DNA of 64,000 nt from positions 1-64,000 of the forward strand of contig CAKNZJ010000194.1 in NCBI GenBank assembly GCA_932222125.1, read 5' to 3'. This document shows, piece by piece, positions 26,964 through 35,830 of the stretch. A program made the position numbers and the translations under genes. Position 1 is the stretch's first letter; the number at the start of each line of letters is the position of its first letter. The DNA comes from an uncultured Clostridia bacterium (lineage in GTDB: Bacteria > Bacillota > Clostridia > Oscillospirales > Oscillospiraceae). The notes under the pieces were generated by a model. It had not been told where the DNA came from. It worked only from the letters and a program-made list of their open reading frames with translations, and searched no databases.

Positions 26964-27602
26964 ATGGAACAGGAATGGGAGCAAAAACAAAACGAACAGG
27001 AGCCGTCGCAGCAGATCCCATCCCGGCTGACCGGCGCACAAGCGCGCAAAGCCGCGTCCTCCGGCCGGGAGTTGTACTTGAATATCCGCACTCTAGTGAC
27101 CATGATGACCATATTCATCCTCCTATTCACCTTTGTGGCCCGGATTATCGTCGTGACAGGACCCTCCATGGAGAACACCCTTCACGATGGCGATGTGCTT
27201 TTGGTCTGGACCCTTGGCTACAATCCAAAACAAGGTGACATCGTGGTACTCACACAGAAAAATTATCAGGAGGACTCCATCGTCAAGCGTGTCATCGCCA
27301 CGGAAGGACAGACTGTGGACATTGATTATCGCAACAGCAGAGTTTATGTGGACAGCAAGCCGCTGGAAGAGGACTATATTAAGGAATTGATGAATACTCC
27401 CAATTACCCTGGCTATGGGATGGGCATCAACAATATTACCGTGCCCGAGGGTTGCATTTTCGTCATGGGAGACAACCGGAATAACTCAGCGGACAGCCGC
27501 TATCCTGAGATCGGTATCATCGACACACGGTGCGTCATTGGTCAGGGTGTGTCAGTGCTGTTCTCCCTGGACAGCTTCTTCAAATGGCTGCGAAGCTCCT
27601 GA
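26964..27602 (+). CDS. lepB: Signal peptidase I
   Basis: The protein has 212 residues. A cytoplasmic charged N-terminus (about 1-45) is followed by one membrane helix (TLVTMMTIFILLFTFVARII). The S26 motifs follow: catalytic Ser in GPSMENTLHDGD, catalytic Lys in SIVKRVIATEGQTV, and MGDNRNNSADSR. It cleaves signal peptides on the outer face of the membrane. I chose the ATG at 26964 behind AGGAGGAATAAAGTT; the in-frame start at 26946 overlaps the relic and has no ribosome site of its own. Confidence 0.95.
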   Translation: MEQEWEQKQNEQEPSQQIPSRLTGAQARKAASSGRELYLNIRTLVTMMTIFILLFTFVARIIVVTGPSMENTLHDGDVLLVWTLGYNPKQGDIVVLTQKNYQEDSIVKRVIATEGQTVDIDYRNSRVYVDSKPLEEDYIKELMNTPNYPGYGMGINNITVPEGCIFVMGDNRNNSADSRYPEIGIIDTRCVIGQGVSVLFSLDSFFKWLRSS

Positions 27603-27649
27603 CGAGATGATCCATCAATTTGCGTACCATGACGCATCGGGAGGTTTCC

Positions 27650-28615
27650 ATGAAAACAAGTATTTCGAGACGCGCGCCTTGGCTGGTGTGCACAACATTG
27701 GCCGCCTTGGTGAGCGCTACACTGCGGCTTTGGCAGCTGCTCACCATCTTTGAAGGCCCACTGTCCCTTCCCATTCCTAATGCCGCCCCCAGCATTACCC
27801 TGGCCTGCACCCTGGTCATTGCCGGAGCATGCTTTGTTCTGTTGGCTGCCTATCAACCTCTGTCCAAACGTCCATGGACACAGGGGCAGGCTCACCGGTG
27901 GGATCGCATCTTTTTAGCTCCCTCAGACAAGGTGTACCCAACCCTGGTGGTAACTGCGTCCTTTTTTGTACTGATTGCCGTTCCCATCCTGTTTATACGG
28001 GGCATCAGCCAATGGCAGGCTTACCATCAGGCCAAACTCCTCGGCCAACAGTTCTCCGATAATGTTGTGCTGACCATTGCCATGGCAGTCATGGCTTTGC
28101 TGTCCTTCTTTGGACTGCTTCAAATGGGGCGCTATAGCTTTTATGCCGGCCAGCGGAGCCAGGGTGGTTTCTCTGCCACGCTGCCCGGTATTGCCGGTTG
28201 TATCTGGCTGATGGAGTACTTCCGCTCTCACGCCGCTGACCCGGTGCTGTGGGACTATGTCCCTCAACTCTTAGCAATCATGTGCGGTATGTTATTTTAT
28301 ATGGACATCGCAGGGATGTCTACCAGCGCGGCCCGGCCCAGGCGGTTATTATGGCTAGCTGGCATGACGGTGACGCTATCTGCCATCTCACTTGTCACCC
28401 AGGCGCGGGCGGTCTTTCTGCTTCCCAGTGGAACCAATCTCCTTTTTGAACAGGGCGATCTGTTGGGCGACCTGCTCCTTCTGGCCACCCAGACCCTGGT
28501 GGCCCTGGCAACGCTGTGGCGCCTGCCCCCCAATTTAGAGTATCCCCCCACCATTGGCTCCCCCTTCAGCCCGCCCTCGAAAGAAGTATACGACAGACAG
28601 GAGGATCCTTCATGA
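27650..28615 (+). CDS. Polytopic membrane protein of unknown function
   Basis: The protein has 321 residues with about seven or eight hydrophobic segments (for example LVCTTLAALVSATLRLWQLL, LACTLVIAGACFVLLAAY, LVVTASFFVLIAVPILFI, LTIAMAVMALLSFFGLL). The C-terminal tail is short and hydrophilic. I do not recognise a domain. The ATG at 27650 follows GGGAGGTTTCC, 47 bases after lepB. Its stop overlaps the metG start as ATGA, so the two are translationally coupled. Position next to lepB and metG does not by itself suggest a role. Confidence 0.7.
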   Translation: MKTSISRRAPWLVCTTLAALVSATLRLWQLLTIFEGPLSLPIPNAAPSITLACTLVIAGACFVLLAAYQPLSKRPWTQGQAHRWDRIFLAPSDKVYPTLVVTASFFVLIAVPILFIRGISQWQAYHQAKLLGQQFSDNVVLTIAMAVMALLSFFGLLQMGRYSFYAGQRSQGGFSATLPGIAGCIWLMEYFRSHAADPVLWDYVPQLLAIMCGMLFYMDIAGMSTSAARPRRLLWLAGMTVTLSAISLVTQARAVFLLPSGTNLLFEQGDLLGDLLLLATQTLVALATLWRLPPNLEYPPTIGSPFSPPSKEVYDRQEDPS

Positions 28616-30582
28616 AGGATAACACCTTTTATATCACCACCCCGATCTACTATCCATCTGGCAAACTGCATATCGGCCACGCCTACTGTACCGTGGCCAC
28701 CGACGCCATGGCCCGCTATAAGCGCCTCACTGGCTGTGACGTGATGTTTCTTACCGGCACCGACGAACACGGTCAGAAGATCGAAGACAAGGCCCGCGAG
28801 GCCGGGGTCACCCCCCAGCAGTTCGTAGACAGCATCGTCGCCGCCCCCCGGGGCGTACTGGATTTGTGGAAGCTGATGAATATTTCCTACGACCGGTTTA
28901 TCCGCACCACCGATGGCTATCACGTCTCCGCCATCCAGAATATCTTCAAAGCGATGTATGACAACGGAGACATCTACAAGGGTTCCTATCAGGGCAAGTA
29001 CTGCAAGGATTGCGAGGCCTTCTGGACGGAGACCCAGCTGGCAGACGGCAAGTGCCCCGACTGCGGCCGGGAGGTTCACGATGCCCAGGAGGAGGCCTAT
29101 TTCTTCCGCCTGTCCAAGTACGCTGACCGGGTTCAGCATCTGCTGGAAGATACCGACTTTCTGGAACCCCGCAGCCGGGTCCACGAGATGGTGAACAACT
29201 TCATTAAACCCGGCCTGGAAGATCTGTGCGTGTCCCGCACCTCCTTCACCTGGGGTGTGCCGGTTGACTTTGACCCTGGTCATGTGGTCTACGTCTGGAT
29301 CGATGCTCTCTTCAACTATACGACCGCCCTGGGCTATATGAATGACCAGTACCACGACCTGGAGAAGTTCTGGCCTGCAGACGTCCACTTTGTGGGCAAG
29401 GAGATTGTCCGTTTCCACTCCATCATTTGGCCCGCCATGCTCATGAGCATGGGCCTGCCCCTGCCCAAGAAGGTGTACGGCCACGGCTGGCTGTTGCTGG
29501 ACGGTGGCAAAATGTCCAAGTCCAAGGGCAACGTGGTGGACCCCTACCTGCTCAGCGAACGCTACGGTGTGGACGCGCTGCGCTTCTTTCTGCTGCGCAC
29601 CTTCCCCTTCGGCAGCGACGGCAATTTCTCCAACGAGCTGCTCATCAATACCATCAATGTGGACCTGGCCAACGACCTTGGCAATCTGGTGAGCCGCACC
29701 ACTGCCATGGCAGAGAAGTACTTCGACGGAAAACTGCCCGAGCTCCGACAGGCTGACTATGCGCTGGACCAGGATTTGGGGGGGATGGCCGGTTCCCTTC
29801 GGAACCGCTATGAGGAGCAGATGGAGAAATTCCAATTTCAGAACGCCCTGGAGGAGGTCTTCAAGGTCATCCAGCGGGCCAACAAGTATATCGACGAGAC
29901 CTGCCCCTGGGCCCTGGCCAAGGATCTGGATGCCAACGCTCCCCGATTGGCTGCGGTGCTCTATCATCTGCTGGAAACCATCCGCATCTGCGCTGTTCTG
30001 CTCACCCCCTTTATGCCGGACAGCTGCCACAAAATATTTTCCCAGATTGGGGCTCTAGCCAGCGCCCAAACCTGGGACAGCGCCGGTACCTGGGGTGTTC
30101 TCCCCCTGCAAGTCCAGGTCAATAAGGGGGAGGCCCTGTTCCCCCGTATCGACATGTCTGCGGAGCTTGAAGCCCTGGAACAGGCAGCACAGGCGGCAAA
30201 ACAAGCTGTACTGCCCGTCATTGAGCTGGAACCTCAGTCAAGGGAAGCCGTGGATTTTGACACCTTCTGCAAGTCCGATTTCCGTGCTGTCAAGGTGAAG
30301 GACTGCCAGAGCGTGAAAAAGTCTGACAAGCTGTTAAGATTTACCCTGAACGACGGCACCGGTACCGACCGGCAGATTTTGTCCGGCATTGCCAAGTGGT
30401 ATAAGCCGGAGGACCTCATCGGCAAGACCCTGGTGGCCATCGTCAACCTGCCCCCCCGGAAGATGATGGGGCTGGAGAGCTGCGGTATGCTGATCTCCGC
30501 CGTCCACACTGAAAAAGGTGAGGAGAAGCTGAACCTGCTGATGTTGGATGACGCCATCCCTGCCGGCGCGAAACTATGCTGA
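28612..30582 (+). CDS. metG: Methionyl-tRNA synthetase
   Basis: The protein has 656 residues. It charges tRNA-Met. Class I motifs are HIGH (20-23) and KMSKS (about 300). A zinc knuckle lies between (CKDCEAFWTE and CPDCGRE). The C-terminal tRNA-binding OB domain (about 550-656) has FRAVKVKDCQSVKKSDKLLR and VAIVNLPPRKMMGLESCGM. Length fits the dimeric form with the fused C-terminal domain. The ATG at 28612 follows AGGAGGATCCTTC and overlaps the upstream stop. A long antisense open frame on the other strand is a composition artefact. Confidence 0.98.
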   Translation: MKDNTFYITTPIYYPSGKLHIGHAYCTVATDAMARYKRLTGCDVMFLTGTDEHGQKIEDKAREAGVTPQQFVDSIVAAPRGVLDLWKLMNISYDRFIRTTDGYHVSAIQNIFKAMYDNGDIYKGSYQGKYCKDCEAFWTETQLADGKCPDCGREVHDAQEEAYFFRLSKYADRVQHLLEDTDFLEPRSRVHEMVNNFIKPGLEDLCVSRTSFTWGVPVDFDPGHVVYVWIDALFNYTTALGYMNDQYHDLEKFWPADVHFVGKEIVRFHSIIWPAMLMSMGLPLPKKVYGHGWLLLDGGKMSKSKGNVVDPYLLSERYGVDALRFFLLRTFPFGSDGNFSNELLINTINVDLANDLGNLVSRTTAMAEKYFDGKLPELRQADYALDQDLGGMAGSLRNRYEEQMEKFQFQNALEEVFKVIQRANKYIDETCPWALAKDLDANAPRLAAVLYHLLETIRICAVLLTPFMPDSCHKIFSQIGALASAQTWDSAGTWGVLPLQVQVNKGEALFPRIDMSAELEALEQAAQAAKQAVLPVIELEPQSREAVDFDTFCKSDFRAVKVKDCQSVKKSDKLLRFTLNDGTGTDRQILSGIAKWYKPEDLIGKTLVAIVNLPPRKMMGLESCGMLISAVHTEKGEEKLNLLMLDDAIPAGAKLC

Positions 30583-30603
30583 AATAACCTGTGAAAATCA
30601 GCC

Positions 30604-30641
30604 GGCAAGAGGGGACGGGCCTGCAATCGGTTCCTCTTGCC
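30604..30641 (+). other. Intergenic hairpin between metG and tatD
   Basis: GGCAAGAGG (30604-30612) pairs exactly with CCTCTTGCC (30633-30641). There is no T run, so it is more likely an RNA-processing or stabilising hairpin than a terminator. Confidence 0.5.
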
Positions 30642-30666
30642 TACACAGGAAAATGGAGTGCTTTTC

Positions 30667-31461
30667 ATGCTGTTTGACACCCATGCTCACTACGACTCCC
30701 GCCAGTTTGACGCCGACCGGGATCAGGTGCTCTCCTCCCTGCCCAGTCGCGGGGTGGCGCTTGTAGTAAACCCCGGCTGCGATCTGCCCTCCTCCCGCCA
30801 GGCAATCACATTAGCGGAACGCTGGCCCTTCCTATATGCTGCCGTAGGCGTCCACCCAGAGGACTGCGCCGGTTGGACATCTGCTGACATGGATACCCTG
30901 CGAGCTCTGGCCGTCCACCCCAAGGTGGTAGCCATTGGGGAGATCGGGCTGGACTACTACTGGAAGGAAAATCCACCCAAGGAACTCCAGCAACAGGTAT
31001 TCCGCGCCCAGATGTCCCTCGCGCAAGAGTTGGGCTTGCCCGTCATTGTCCATGACAGAGACGCTCATGGGGACTGCCTGTCCGTAGTACGGGAGTTTCC
31101 AAAGGTGCAGGGCGTGTTCCATTGCTTTTCCGGCAGCGCCGAGATGGCCAAAGAGCTGGTGAATCTCGGCTGGATGATTTCTTTCACCGGAGTGCTTACC
31201 TACCAAAATGCCCGGCGGGCTATGGCGGCGGCCCAGGCCGTTCCCCTGGACCGGCTGATGATCGAAACAGACAGCCCCTACATGGCCCCCGTTCCCCATC
31301 GGGGTAAACGCAACGATTCCGGCCATGTCATCCATACCTGCCGGCGGCTGGCGGAAATAAAGGGAATCTCCTTGGAGGAGTGCGCTCAGATCACCCTGGA
31401 TAATGGACGCAGATTTTACAAAATTGCCGGCCCTATCAACGCTTCTGCTGGTATGCGCTGA
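30667..31461 (+). CDS. tatD: TatD family metal-dependent hydrolase (DNase)
   Basis: The protein has 264 residues. TIM-barrel metal ligands are visible: FDTHAHYD at the N-terminus, IGEIGLDYYW, PVIVHDRDAH, FHCFSGSAEMA and IETDSPYMAP. TatD enzymes are cytoplasmic 3'-5' exonucleases/deoxyribonucleases with a role in DNA repair or turnover. metG-tatD is a common order in Firmicutes. I chose the ATG at 30667, with a modest TGGAG ribosome site; upstream in-frame starts extend into the intergenic hairpin. Confidence 0.95.
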   Translation: MLFDTHAHYDSRQFDADRDQVLSSLPSRGVALVVNPGCDLPSSRQAITLAERWPFLYAAVGVHPEDCAGWTSADMDTLRALAVHPKVVAIGEIGLDYYWKENPPKELQQQVFRAQMSLAQELGLPVIVHDRDAHGDCLSVVREFPKVQGVFHCFSGSAEMAKELVNLGWMISFTGVLTYQNARRAMAAAQAVPLDRLMIETDSPYMAPVPHRGKRNDSGHVIHTCRRLAEIKGISLEECAQITLDNGRRFYKIAGPINASAGMR

Positions 31462-31498
31462 ATTCTTTCTTAATTTTTTAAATTCTATGTAAAATCTC

Positions 31499-31527
31499 TT
31501 GACAGTCTTCTTTTTAGGTGATATAAT
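31499..31527 (+). promoter_or_regulatory. Consensus promoter of the cold-shock gene
   Basis: TTGACA at 31499-31504, a 17-base spacer, TATAAT at 31522-31527, a perfect match to the housekeeping consensus. It gives a 5' leader of about 100 bases. Confidence 0.92.
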
Positions 31528-31557
31528 TTGGTTGGTTTTGATGTATGAGTCGTATTT

Positions 31558-31588
31558 GTCCTCCCCTTCGTACATGAAAGGGGAGGAC
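31558..31588 (+). promoter_or_regulatory. Hairpin in the cold-shock mRNA leader
   Basis: GTCCTCCCCTT (31558-31568) pairs exactly with AAGGGGAGGAC (31578-31588) around a 9-base loop, followed by TTCTTTATT. It could be an attenuator or an RNA thermosensor; cold-shock mRNAs are known for structured leaders. Confidence 0.6.
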
Positions 31589-31636
31589 TTCTTTATTGGC
31601 TCCAAAACGCAATTTAACTTGTAGGAGGAACGAAAA

Positions 31637-31855
31637 ATGACTGGTACTGTAAAATGGTTCAATGCGGAAAAGGGCTATGGTTTCATCACCCCCGATGATG
31701 GCTCTGAGGACGTATTTGTCCACTTCTCTGCCATCGTGGCCGAGGGCTATAAGAAACTGCTGGAGGGTCAGAAGGTCTCCTTCGAGACTGAGCCCGATCC
31801 CCGTGGCGCCAAAGGGGTTCGCGCTGCCAACGTGGTGGCCCAGCCCGAGGAGTAA
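31637..31855 (+). CDS. Cold-shock domain protein (CspA family)
   Basis: The protein has 72 residues, a single cold-shock domain starting [20 protein letters not shown]. The RNP1 (KGYGFI) and RNP2 (DVFVHF) motifs are intact. It binds single-stranded RNA and DNA and acts as an RNA chaperone. The ATG follows GTAGGAGGAACGAAAA. It is transcribed alone, from a consensus promoter through a structured leader to a terminator at 31867-31901. Confidence 0.96.
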   Translation: MTGTVKWFNAEKGYGFITPDDGSEDVFVHFSAIVAEGYKKLLEGQKVSFETEPDPRGAKGVRAANVVAQPEE

Positions 31856-31866
31856 TTAACCAGACA

Positions 31867-31901
31867 AAAAGCCTGCCGTGTAGACGGCAGGCTTCTTTAT
31901 T
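31867..31901 (+). terminator. Rho-independent terminator after the cold-shock gene
   Basis: A perfect 11-base stem AAGCCTGCCGT (31869-31879 with 31884-31894) is followed by a T-rich stretch. Confidence 0.9.
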
Positions 31902-31956
31902 TGTCGCTTCACGCTTCCTTCCCACAGCTGACCCGTGAAGCAAGGGGCAATCAATC

Positions 31957-32163
31957 TCACTTTCTCCTTGGCAACTTATACTTCGTGCCATCCGGCTCCA
32001 CAATATAGGTGCGATCCAGCTGGCCGGTGAGGCTGGCTTTCACACCGTCGATATACTCCCGGCGCAAAGCATCCCGCTCAGCCAATTCCTCCTGGGTAAG
32101 ATCCCTCCCCTCCCTGATACGCCGGGCAAATTCGTTGATTCGGTCGATTTTCTTCTGATCCAT
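31957..32163 (-). CDS. DUF896 (YnzC-like) small protein
   Basis: The protein has 68 residues. It matches the DUF896 pattern: IDRINEFARRIREGRDLTQE, LAERDALRREYIDGVKAS, and a short C-terminal tail. B. subtilis YnzC is a small helical-hairpin protein of this family; its function is not established. The ATG follows the ylmH stop directly (TAAATG), with AGAGAGG as ribosome site within the ylmH end, so the two genes are co-expressed. Confidence 0.9.
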   Translation of the reverse strand: MDQKKIDRINEFARRIREGRDLTQEELAERDALRREYIDGVKASLTGQLDRTYIVEPDGTKYKLPRRK

Positions 32164-32961
32164 TTACAGATACCTCTCTATCTCAATGATGATTCGCCCC
32201 TTTCGGGACTGGCCGCCCACCGACTTCAGTACACACTTTCCCAATCCCCGGCAGGTGAACACGTCCCCCTCTTCCACCATTTTTCCAGGTTTCAGGCACT
32301 CCCGGTGGTTGATAGACACCCGCCCTCCCGTGATCAGGGCGGTTGCCTTTCCCCTGGAGGCAGCAAATCCTGACGCTAACACCGCATCCAGCCGCAACGC
32401 AGCCACTGTGTCCTTTACCAGCTTTACCTCCGCCGGGGCAGGGACCAGCTCCCGCAGCGGGATCTCCCGCAGCTTGAGCCGGTGGCGCCCCGCCTGGTCA
32501 AATTGGGACAAAATGATTGGAGCCGCCTCCTTTAGCGCAATAATCTGAGCCGCCTCTTCCCCTATCAGAATGTCTCCCACTCGTTCCCGGGTGAGCCCAA
32601 TGCCCATGAGCCCCCCTAACATATCCCGATGGGTTAGATGGGCGTTTGGCGAAAACACAGCCTCAATCCCAGCCAGTTCTTCCTCCGGCTCCCACGCCCC
32701 CACCTCCTGCCAATCCGGTAGAAACACACAGATGGTCCGCTCCGCTCCCTGATAGCCGCCGGAAAACAAGCATTTTGGATTGCCACAAGCAGCCAGCAAC
32801 GGCTCCACCGCCGCCCGCTGGGCCGGGGATATAAACTCTGTTGCACACGGAATAGCCCGGCTGCTGGACCGCTCCATCCGATCCATTATTCGGGCCAACA
32901 CTACCCGCTCCTCCCGGTCTTTAGAAAATTGGTTCAACAGCTCCGTCTTGTTCATAGACAC
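32164..32961 (-). CDS. YlmH-like S4-domain RNA-binding protein
   Basis: The protein has 265 residues. The N-terminal YlmH domain is about 1-175 and the C-terminal S4 RNA-binding domain (about 185-260) has LRLDAVLASGFAASRGKATA and VSINHRE. YlmH is associated with ribosomes; a role in rescue of stalled 50S-nascent chain complexes has been reported for the B. subtilis protein. It usually lies beside division genes; that context is absent here. The likely start is the GTG at 32961, 6 bases from GAGGAGGG. An ATG two codons later is the alternative. Confidence 0.9.
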   Translation of the reverse strand: MSMNKTELLNQFSKDREERVVLARIMDRMERSSSRAIPCATEFISPAQRAAVEPLLAACGNPKCLFSGGYQGAERTICVFLPDWQEVGAWEPEEELAGIEAVFSPNAHLTHRDMLGGLMGIGLTRERVGDILIGEEAAQIIALKEAAPIILSQFDQAGRHRLKLREIPLRELVPAPAEVKLVKDTVAALRLDAVLASGFAASRGKATALITGGRVSINHRECLKPGKMVEEGDVFTCRGLGKCVLKSVGGQSRKGRIIIEIERYL

Positions 32962-33006
32962 TCGCTTCCCTCCTCAGTCCGGGCAAACTATCCCTCTGAG
33001 CGGCAT

Positions 33007-34746
33007 TCATCCCTGCTGAGCCTGATACAGTTTGGCATACTCTCCGCCCCGGTCTAACAGCTCCTGGTGGCTGCCTTCCTCCACAATACGGTGGTGGTTC
33101 ACCACAATGATACGGTTGGCATTGCGCACTGTAGACAGCCGATGGGCAATTATCAAAGTGGTTCGCCCCTTGGCCAGCCTGTCGAAGGCAGACTGGATTC
33201 GGACCTCGGTAAGGCTGTCCAGGGCAGACGTAGCCTCATCTAAAATGAGGATGGACGGATTTTTCAAAAAGATACGGGCAATGGACACTCGCTGTTTCTG
33301 TCCGCCGGATAACATAACGCCTCTCTCGCCTACATAGGTCTGAAATCCAGCAGGCATGGCCATGATATCATCATATATCTCCGCCTGACGGGCAGCCTCT
33401 ACAATCTCCTCCTCTGTGGCGTCAATCCGACCATAACGGATATTGTCCAGGATGGTTCCAGCAAATAAAAACACATCTTGCTGGACCACACCGATATTTT
33501 GCCGCAGAGACCGCTGGGTCAGCCCGCGCACATCCATCCCATCCACTAGGATGCGCCCGCCAGTGACGTCATAGAACCTGGGAATGAGCTGACAAAGAGT
33601 GGATTTCCCCGCTCCAGACGGCCCCACCACCGCCACCGTTTCCCCTTGTGGCACATGGATGGACACATGGTCCAGCACCATCTCGCCGCCGTCATAGGAA
33701 AAAGATACATCGTCCACGAGAATGTCCCCTTTGGCCACTCCCATCTCCTTGGCGTCAGAAGCATCCCGCACAATGGGTTCCACCCGCATCAGCTCTACAA
33801 ACCGCTTGAATCCCGCCATGCCGTTTAGAAATTGCTCCACAAAGGCCGCCAGCTTGCGCACCGGCGTGAGGAAGGTTGAAATATACAAAGAGAACGTCAC
33901 CAGGTCTACAAAGTCCATCTGGCCTTGCATGATAAAATAGCCTCCGGCGGCAATGGTGAGCACGTTCATCACCGGCAGAACAAACTCCATTCCCGCACTG
34001 TACACTGCCATCGCTCTGTAGTACTCCCGCTTCGCCTCTCGGAACAGCTCATTGGAGTGTAAAAAGTTCTGATTCTCCCGCCCTTCATTGGCAAATGCCT
34101 TGGCAGTGCGCATACCGGAGATGGACGACTCCAGTTGACTGTTAATGCCCGCCATATTCTGTTTTACCCGCACCGACGCATTTACCATCCGACGGCGCTG
34201 GAAGATGGTAAATACCACAAAGATAGGCACCACTGCAAATACGATCAGGGCCAGACGCCATTGGATGGTAAACATCAGACAGAAGGCGCCCACCAGCGTG
34301 ATCAGCGAGATGAACAGATCTTCCGGTCCATGGTGCGCCAATTCAGTGATCTCAAACAGGTCGTTTGTCATCCGACTCATAAGCTGTCCCGTTCTATTTT
34401 TATCATAAAATGAGAAGGACAGGTCTTGCATGTGATGAAATAGATCCTGCCGGATGTCCGCCTCAATGCGCACCCCCATCATATGGCCCAGGTAAGTAAC
34501 GATGTAGTGCATCCCGGCATGAAGGGCATAGGCCACCAACAGGATAGCCATGACAGAAAAGAATGCGCCGTATGCTTTTTCAGGCAAAAGCTGATTTAGT
34601 GCTATCCGGGAAGAATAGGGAAAGGCTAAATCCACCAAGGCGATTCCCAGCGCGCACATCATATCCAGAAGGAACAGCTTCAGGTGTGGTCTATAATAAG
34701 ACAAAAAAATGGGGAGATATCCTCGCTTAAACCGCTGAGACTCCAT
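33007..34746 (-). CDS. ABC exporter, fused permease and ATPase
   Basis: The protein has 579 residues. Six membrane helices (about 15-310) are followed by an ATPase domain with Walker A GPSGAGKST, the signature LSGGQKQR, Walker B SILILDEATSALD and H-loop IIAHRLST. It is a half-transporter of the MsbA/LmrA type that works as a homodimer or with a partner. No partner gene is adjacent, so a homodimer is likely. Substrate is unknown. I chose the ATG at 34746, 8 bases from AAGGAG. It is divergent from the AEC gene, and their promoters overlap. Confidence 0.93.
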   Translation of the reverse strand: MESQRFKRGYLPIFLSYYRPHLKLFLLDMMCALGIALVDLAFPYSSRIALNQLLPEKAYGAFFSVMAILLVAYALHAGMHYIVTYLGHMMGVRIEADIRQDLFHHMQDLSFSFYDKNRTGQLMSRMTNDLFEITELAHHGPEDLFISLITLVGAFCLMFTIQWRLALIVFAVVPIFVVFTIFQRRRMVNASVRVKQNMAGINSQLESSISGMRTAKAFANEGRENQNFLHSNELFREAKREYYRAMAVYSAGMEFVLPVMNVLTIAAGGYFIMQGQMDFVDLVTFSLYISTFLTPVRKLAAFVEQFLNGMAGFKRFVELMRVEPIVRDASDAKEMGVAKGDILVDDVSFSYDGGEMVLDHVSIHVPQGETVAVVGPSGAGKSTLCQLIPRFYDVTGGRILVDGMDVRGLTQRSLRQNIGVVQQDVFLFAGTILDNIRYGRIDATEEEIVEAARQAEIYDDIMAMPAGFQTYVGERGVMLSGGQKQRVSIARIFLKNPSILILDEATSALDSLTEVRIQSAFDRLAKGRTTLIIAHRLSTVRNANRIIVVNHHRIVEEGSHQELLDRGGEYAKLYQAQQG

Positions 34747-34785
34747 ATTATCCACTCCTTATCCTCATATTGGTTGGAAGATTAA

Positions 34786-34814
34786 ATTATATCCTAGCCA
34801 TTTCGGCTTGTCAA
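34786..34814 (-). promoter_or_regulatory. Consensus promoter of the ABC exporter gene
   Basis: On the minus strand: TTGACA (34814-34809), a 17-base spacer, TATAAT (34791-34786), both perfect consensus. Its -35 box overlaps the -35 box of the divergent promoter at 34808-34836. Confidence 0.92.
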
Positions 34815-34836
34815 TCCAGCCCATTTGGGCTATAAT
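34808..34836 (+). promoter_or_regulatory. Promoter of the AEC transporter gene
   Basis: TTGTCA at 34808-34813, a 17-base spacer, TATAAT at 34831-34836. The seven bases TTGTCAA (34808-34814) serve as the -35 region of both divergent promoters. Confidence 0.88.
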
Positions 34837-34872
34837 CCCTTTAACAGCCTTGGAAAATGGAGGGAACATTAC

Positions 34873-35799
34873 ATGCTCCAGGAACTACAGGTGGTCGTCA
34901 GCAGTGTGCTCACTTTATTTTTATTGATGGGAGTCGGATTTTTCTTTGGAAAAAAAGGAATGCTGTCCAATGAAACCCTATCCCAGATGTCCCGCATACT
35001 GCTCTATGTGGTGATCCCAACTAAAATGATCGACTCCTTTCAAGTGGAGCGGACCTCCGCTCTGGATCAGGAGCTGCTTACCGCCTTTTTGACCTTGATT
35101 GGGCTTTATGGACTCTATGTTCTGCTGTCCTTTTTGCTGTTTCGCCGCCAGCCGGAGGAGCGCCGGGGTGTCCTTCGCTTTTCAGCCGTCTATGGCAACG
35201 TCAGCTTTATGGGTATTCCCCTTATCCAGTCTGTCCTGGGAGATCAGGCACTGATGGTGGCCGCCATGGGTATGGCCATCTTTAACCTCTTCACTTGGTC
35301 TCACGGCATAGCCCTTATTGGCGGGAAAAGCTCAGCCAGCGTCAAAAAGGTGGTGCTCAACCCCGCCGCTGTCGGCTTTGTCCTAGCCCTAGCCTTATTT
35401 CTGCTCCAATTGCGGCTGCCCGGACCAGTGGCCTCCTCCATCGGCTATTTAGGCAGTCTGAACACCCCCCTGGCCATGGTCATCGTGGGCGGGCAGATGG
35501 CTCACACCGGCATCGCCGCCGCCTTCCGCATGAGACAACTGTACGCCACATCTGCCATCAAGCTTCTGCTCCTGCCCTTTCTCACCATCGCAGTGCTACT
35601 CCCCTTTCGGCTTGATCCGCTCATCTTCACCGCCCTGGTCATTCTGGCCGCCTGCCCCACCGCAGGCTCCACCAGCCTATTTTGTCAAAGCCTGGGCAAG
35701 GACACCAGTATTGCCGCACTCCAAATTACACTGTCTACGCTATTGTGTATCGTCACCCTTCCTATGACCACGCTGTTGGCCCAGCTTCTGCGCGCCTGA
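34873..35799 (+). CDS. AEC family transporter (auxin efflux carrier type)
   Basis: The protein has 308 residues and about ten membrane helices. The family features are MGVGFFFGKKGMLSNETLSQ, LLYVVIPTKMIDSF, YGNVSFMGIPLI and LAACPTAGSTSLFCQSLGKD. Bacterial members are permeases for malate, malonate or other small organic acids; the substrate here is not known. I chose the ATG at 34873 behind TGGAGGGAACATTAC; the start at 34825 overlaps the -10 box and is discounted. It is followed after 31 bases by the YtvI gene. Confidence 0.93.
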   Translation: MLQELQVVVSSVLTLFLLMGVGFFFGKKGMLSNETLSQMSRILLYVVIPTKMIDSFQVERTSALDQELLTAFLTLIGLYGLYVLLSFLLFRRQPEERRGVLRFSAVYGNVSFMGIPLIQSVLGDQALMVAAMGMAIFNLFTWSHGIALIGGKSSASVKKVVLNPAAVGFVLALALFLLQLRLPGPVASSIGYLGSLNTPLAMVIVGGQMAHTGIAAAFRMRQLYATSAIKLLLLPFLTIAVLLPFRLDPLIFTALVILAACPTAGSTSLFCQSLGKDTSIAALQITLSTLLCIVTLPMTTLLAQLLRA

Positions 35800-35830
35800 T
35801 TTTACCCTATCCACTAAGGAGGTATCATAC

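Noticed and set aside
28297..30030. A 577-codon open frame antisense to metG
   Set aside because: It mirrors metG codons, has no ribosome site and reads as low-complexity histidine, glycine and valine-rich sequence, a GC-composition artefact.
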